A stretch of 64,000 bases of DNA from Rudanella paleaurantiibacter (GTDB taxonomy: Bacteria; Bacteroidota; Bacteroidia; Cytophagales; Spirosomataceae): NCBI RefSeq assembly GCF_009184635.1, contig NZ_WELI01000007.1:62001-126000 (forward strand), written 5' to 3'. The translations under genes were made by a program, and so were the position numbers. Shown piece after piece: positions 60,796 through 64,000 of the stretch; position 1 is the first letter of the stretch; every line of letters begins with the position of its first letter. The notes beneath the pieces were generated by a model that searched no databases, was not told the origin of the DNA, and saw only the letters and a program-made list of their open reading frames with translations.

Positions 60796-61644
60796 TTGAG
60801 ACCACTTTATACCTTTAATTATCTGAGCCTGCTCGTGGTTCTGGGGGCTGTGTTGTCGAACCGGATGGCGGCCCGGCTCTCCGACGTAGTGCCTATCCAT
60901 TGGGCTACGTCGGTGGTGCTGGCATTGGTGGTCTGGATTATCTACACTGTCGATCGTCTGCTGGATGTCCGTAAGGCAAGTGGCCCGCAAACGCCCCGGC
61001 ATACCTTTCACCGTACTCACGCTACCCGGCTGGGGCAGATGGTAGCGGGGGCGGCCCTGCTGGCGGGCATCCTGGTTTTTTTTCTGCCCAAGCCGGTCTG
61101 GAAATTCGGGCTGGTACTCGGCGGTATTTGTGCCGGCTATGTGCTGGCTGTGTTTCGGTTGCCGGCCCGGCATCCGGCCCTCCTGCTCAAAGAGCCGCTG
61201 GTCGCTATTCTATTCTCGGCGGGTGTGTGGGGGAGCGTGTGGGCGCAACGGGCGTCTATTTCGGCTGTGGAGTGGACCGAAGGACTCATGTTTACGGCCA
61301 TTGCGTTTCAGAATCTGCTCCTGTTCGACCTATTCGAGCAAACGGAGCCCTACACAGGTGCGCGCCCGTACTCACTCGCTACGGCCTGGGGCTCGGTGGC
61401 CTGTGATCAAATTCTGCGCTGGCTCACGTTCGGGGTGGTGGCAGCTGCGTTTGGAATCTGCCTCATGGCCGACAACGGTAGCGTAGGGGGCGGCTTGCGG
61501 TTTGCGCAACGGTCGGCCCTGATGCTGGGCATTATGAGCGTGGTGCTGTACGTGATCCAACGGTATCCGGGCTACTACAGTAAGCATGAACGTTACCGCT
61601 GGCTCGGCGATGCCGTATTCTGGCTGCCTGCCCTTGTGCTGTAG
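60796..61644 (+). CDS. Polytopic membrane protein, possibly UbiA-like
   Basis: A protein of 282 residues (from a TTG at 60796) with about eight hydrophobic segments. The stretch VVWIIYTVDRLLDVRKA has the spacing of the first aspartate motif of UbiA prenyltransferases, but the NDxxDxxxD form is incomplete. LLFDLFEQTEP falls where a second might lie. I would not assign prenyl transfer on this. The open frame starts at 60703, but those residues are encoded by the AT-rich repeat, so I place the start at the TTG. A later start is possible. It follows the MOSC gene. Confidence 0.65.
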   Translation: MRPLYTFNYLSLLVVLGAVLSNRMAARLSDVVPIHWATSVVLALVVWIIYTVDRLLDVRKASGPQTPRHTFHRTHATRLGQMVAGAALLAGILVFFLPKPVWKFGLVLGGICAGYVLAVFRLPARHPALLLKEPLVAILFSAGVWGSVWAQRASISAVEWTEGLMFTAIAFQNLLLFDLFEQTEPYTGARPYSLATAWGSVACDQILRWLTFGVVAAAFGICLMADNGSVGGGLRFAQRSALMLGIMSVVLYVIQRYPGYYSKHERYRWLGDAVFWLPALVL

Positions 61645-61722
61645 GCGGGCGTTATCAACTCCAACGGACTGATCTGATTATGTAACAGCGAGTTTAGGCT
61701 TTACGGGTAAACGCCTACTCTC

Positions 61723-63087
61723 TTGATCGCCAATCAGCCATCCGACCTGTACACCCTCACGCCCGAACGCGTGCGCGAGGCTCCTCCTACGTTATTAAAA
61801 AGCCTGCGCCACCTCGGGCCCGGCTTCATCATGTCGGCCGCTATTGTGGGGTCGGGCGAACTGATTGCCACTACGGCGCTGGGGGCGAAAGCCGGTTTTA
61901 TTACGTTCTGGGTCATTCTGGTGAGTTGCTTCGTGAAGGTGGCCCTACAACTCGAATTTGGCAAAAACGCCATTTACACCGGGGTGCCCACCATGCAGTC
62001 GATGAACCGGTTGCCTGGCCCACGGCTGGGACGAGCCAACTGGACCATCTGGCTCTGGCTAAGTCTGCAAACGCTCAAGGTGTTGCAGGTGGGCGGTATT
62101 GTTGGGGGTGTGGCACTCGTGCTCCACATGGCCTGGCCGGCGCTACCGGTTTGGGTGTGGGCGGTGGTTTCGGCGGGGTCGGCGGCTGGTCTTATTGCCA
62201 CCGGACGCTACGGCTGGGTCGAGTCGGGCTCGCTGGTGATGATTCTGCTGTTCACCAGTCTCATTCTGCTATCGTTGTTTTTGCTGCAACAAACGGATTT
62301 CGCCATCAGCGGGGCCGATCTGGCCAGTGGATTGTCGTTTTCGCTACCGCCCGAAACGGTAGGCGTAGCCCTGGCGGCTTTTGGAATCACGGGCGTCGGG
62401 GGCGACGAAATCATGTACTACAATTACTGGTGTATCGAAAAAGGATACGCAGCGTACACCGGCCCCCGCGACGATTCGGCGGAGTGGGCTGAGCGGGCTC
62501 GTGGCTGGATTCGGGTCATGACCTTCGACGCCCTTTGCTCTATGGTCGTGTACACCACCGTAACGGCTGCGTTTTACCTCTTGGGGGCCTCGTTGCTGCA
62601 CGCGCAGGAGGGGCAGGTGCCCGAAGGCTACGCTATGGTCGAAACGTTGTCAAGGTTGTTTACAGCTACCCTCGGCGATGGCGCACGGGTAGCGTTTATG
62701 GTAGGGGCTTTCTTTGTCCTGTACTCGACTCTATTCACGGCTACGGCCAGTTGGTCGCGGATTTTTGCCGATGCCTTTGGCGAATTAGGCTGGCTGAACT
62801 TGACAAAGCCGCAGGCCCGGAGTCGGGCAGTAGCGCAGCTGTCGTGGGCGTTTCCGGCCCTGTGGTGCGTGTTATATCTGTTTATCAAACTGCCCGTGCT
62901 GATGATTCTGCTGGGCGGCATCGCCACCTCGGTGCTGTTGCTGGTGGTGGTCTGGGCGGCCCTTCAGTTTCGGTATCGGCAACTGCCACCAAGTTTACAG
63001 CCCTCGCGGGCCTACGACCTGTGGCTCTGGCTGAGTGTGCTGTCTATTCTGGGTGTTAGTGTTTATGGCGTATGGCAAATCCTATGA
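61723..63087 (+). CDS. Divergent Nramp-like transporter
   Basis: A 454-residue protein with about eleven transmembrane segments and the overall layout of the Nramp family (LRHLGPGFIMSAA at the start). The canonical metal site is absent. In TM1, DPGN is replaced by GSGE (residues about 43-46, AAIVGSGELIATT). In TM6 the MPH motif is replaced by GDEIMYYNY in FGITGVGGDEIMYYNYW. The substrate is therefore probably not Mn/Fe in the usual manner; it may be another cation, or a different solute. I chose the TTG at 61723 because no ATG occurs before TM1. Copies of an AT-rich repeat lie to either side of this gene and the previous one. Confidence 0.85.
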   Translation: MIANQPSDLYTLTPERVREAPPTLLKSLRHLGPGFIMSAAIVGSGELIATTALGAKAGFITFWVILVSCFVKVALQLEFGKNAIYTGVPTMQSMNRLPGPRLGRANWTIWLWLSLQTLKVLQVGGIVGGVALVLHMAWPALPVWVWAVVSAGSAAGLIATGRYGWVESGSLVMILLFTSLILLSLFLLQQTDFAISGADLASGLSFSLPPETVGVALAAFGITGVGGDEIMYYNYWCIEKGYAAYTGPRDDSAEWAERARGWIRVMTFDALCSMVVYTTVTAAFYLLGASLLHAQEGQVPEGYAMVETLSRLFTATLGDGARVAFMVGAFFVLYSTLFTATASWSRIFADAFGELGWLNLTKPQARSRAVAQLSWAFPALWCVLYLFIKLPVLMILLGGIATSVLLLVVVWAALQFRYRQLPPSLQPSRAYDLWLWLSVLSILGVSVYGVWQIL

Positions 63088-63102
63088 ACGGAGTCGAAAT
63101 AA

Positions 63103-63193
63103 AATGTATAATGCATAGTGTAGAATGAATAAACATAGGCTGATAATCAAATGGATAAATCGTTTTCATTGTGCATTTTTCATTCTGCATTCA
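63103..63193. repeat. AT-rich dyad repeat, copy B
   Basis: The second copy of the repeat at 60697-60786. Shared words include GTGTAGAATG, CTGATAATCAA/CTGATAGTCAA, GTTTTCA and TTGTGCATT. It ends just before the ATG of the next gene. Confidence 0.7.
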
Positions 63194-63196
63194 GGT

Positions 63197-64000
63197 ATGA
63201 ATACTAAATATATCTTCCGAAAAGCCTGTTTGGGTCTTCTGCTGGGTTGGTCGTCGGTTAGCTTCGGTCAGATACCGCCCCTGAACATATCTATCATAGC
63301 AAAACCACCCACGACCAACGTGGTGGCTTTTTACGATGGTTACGATACCGGGGGCAACACGTCCGTCGCGTTCGATGGGGAGAATATCTATAAATGGTCG
63401 GGAACATCGCCCTACAAAGCCGAGCCGTGGGGGTATTTTACGCCCGATGGCCGCGAGGTGCCTTATATCAAACGGGATCGGGATCTGGGGCAAACCTTCA
63501 CGTACACCGGCTCTGTCGCCAGGCAGTTGACCGCCGTCACGGTATCGACCGGATACGGAACCAACGTGGTACGGGCGGGCATGTATGGCCGACGGGTATC
63601 GATGCAACTGTTTGAAGTAACCGGCGAACCAACACGGCACACCAATGGCTCCGAAGGCGCAACGAACGCGCTTCATGGGTTTCCGCATAATCGGCCCGCC
63701 TTGCCTATTCCGCCCGAACGAGACGACTATCTGGTGGGCGAAGAATACAGGTCGCTGGGCGTGTTTTCGGGTGCTGTTTTCCCCGACAAAGTGGCCTTTG
63801 GCTTTGCTTCTGCCGACGTAGCCGTACCGCCTAATCACCCCAATCTGAAAGGTCGGTACTTGCGATTTGTGTTTACCGACGCTAAACCGATCTGGCTACA
63901 GCCGGGTAAACGTTATAGCTTTCTGGTGATGCTCGAACAGATTGGGCTCGATTGTGGCTTCACCTTAGCCAATCACTACTCAGGAACGTATGCAGCGGGT
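63197..64000 (+). CDS. Secreted protein of unknown function (truncated by window edge)
   Basis: At least 268 residues with a Sec signal ending near residue 25 (SVSFGQIPP). The mature part begins with repeated beta-strand patterns (FYDGYDTGGNTSVAFDGENIYKW, then a GYFTPDGREVP segment) and continues with FTYTGSVARQLTAVTVSTGYG and KRYSFLVMLEQIGLDC, consistent with a beta-sandwich. I recognise no family. The reading frame is open to base 64000, so the C-terminus is missing. It stands directly after copy B of the AT-rich repeat. Confidence 0.8.
   Translation, partial: MNTKYIFRKACLGLLLGWSSVSFGQIPPLNISIIAKPPTTNVVAFYDGYDTGGNTSVAFDGENIYKWSGTSPYKAEPWGYFTPDGREVPYIKRDRDLGQTFTYTGSVARQLTAVTVSTGYGTNVVRAGMYGRRVSMQLFEVTGEPTRHTNGSEGATNALHGFPHNRPALPIPPERDDYLVGEEYRSLGVFSGAVFPDKVAFGFASADVAVPPNHPNLKGRYLRFVFTDAKPIWLQPGKRYSFLVMLEQIGLDCGFTLANHYSGTYAAG

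Noticed and set aside
1-64000. Insertion sequences, phage genes, rRNA or CRISPR-Cas
   Set aside because: I found no transposase, integrase, phage structural or Cas-like motif in any frame, and no rRNA-like sequence; only palindromic repeats without coding capacity are present.

Overview
The window looks like a chromosomal segment of a Bacteroidota bacterium, most likely order Cytophagales and close to Spirosoma/Rudanella. The evidence is two SusC/SusD outer-membrane pairs, a TamB-type protein divergent from tsaD, many secreted proteins with Bacteroidota signal peptides, several -7 boxes of the Bacteroidota form TAnnTTTG, weak Shine-Dalgarno signals and fairly GC-rich DNA (estimated by eye). 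I see no phage, integrase, transposase, rRNA or CRISPR array. There is one tRNA, tRNA-Asp(GTC).

Layout. 1-10900 holds housekeeping and envelope genes: a truncated uvrA, an MgtC/SapB membrane protein, a small barrel-like protein, an AlgI/AlgJ-type polysaccharide O-acetylation pair, a GMC oxidoreductase, a TRIC-type channel, and an Lrp-type regulator divergent from a threonine-to-glycine pathway (SDR threonine dehydrogenase and kbl). 11484-26555 is a carbohydrate-utilisation region. It has a LacI regulator with two visible palindromic operators, a Tat-exported GH109-type Gfo/Idh/MocA protein, SusC, SusD, a DUF5077/DUF3472 protein, a galactokinase-like GHMP kinase, and a second, convergent SusD/SusC pair. 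27102-39100 is mixed: phosphatase, SDR and glycosyltransferase, BamA-like barrel, DUF547, SGNH hydrolase, a protein resembling clan-CE (YopJ/Ulp-like) cysteine enzymes, a BNR propeller protein, a single-domain response regulator, an esterase and a bicupin.

49151-39104 on the minus strand reads as one long gene array: membrane cytochrome with leucine-rich repeats, DUF1549/DUF1553 cytochrome, DUF1501, GH95 alpha-L-fucosidase and a flavin monooxygenase. The first three form the module best known from Planctomycetes. 49523-64000 holds small orphan proteins, a lipoprotein fusing a two-component-type propeller to YceI, tRNA-Asp, a LOV-like PAS protein without the photoactive cysteine, a very large TamB-like protein, tsaD, a MOSC protein, a polytopic membrane protein, a divergent Nramp-like transporter without the canonical metal ligands, and a truncated secreted protein.

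The intergenic spaces are rich in palindromic DNA. There are two MITE-like nested palindromes between convergent genes (21604-21781 and 38818-39082), a three-copy motif that could form alternative hairpins (42817-42875), an AT-rich repeat present twice (about 60697-60786 and 63103-63193), and several strong bidirectional terminators. The best leads for something undescribed are the clan-CE-like protein (32842-34155), the propeller-YceI fusion (50225-51904), the Nramp relative (61723-63087), and the joining of the Planctomycete-type module to fucosidase and monooxygenase genes. All functional calls come from reading motifs by eye; no database search was run.
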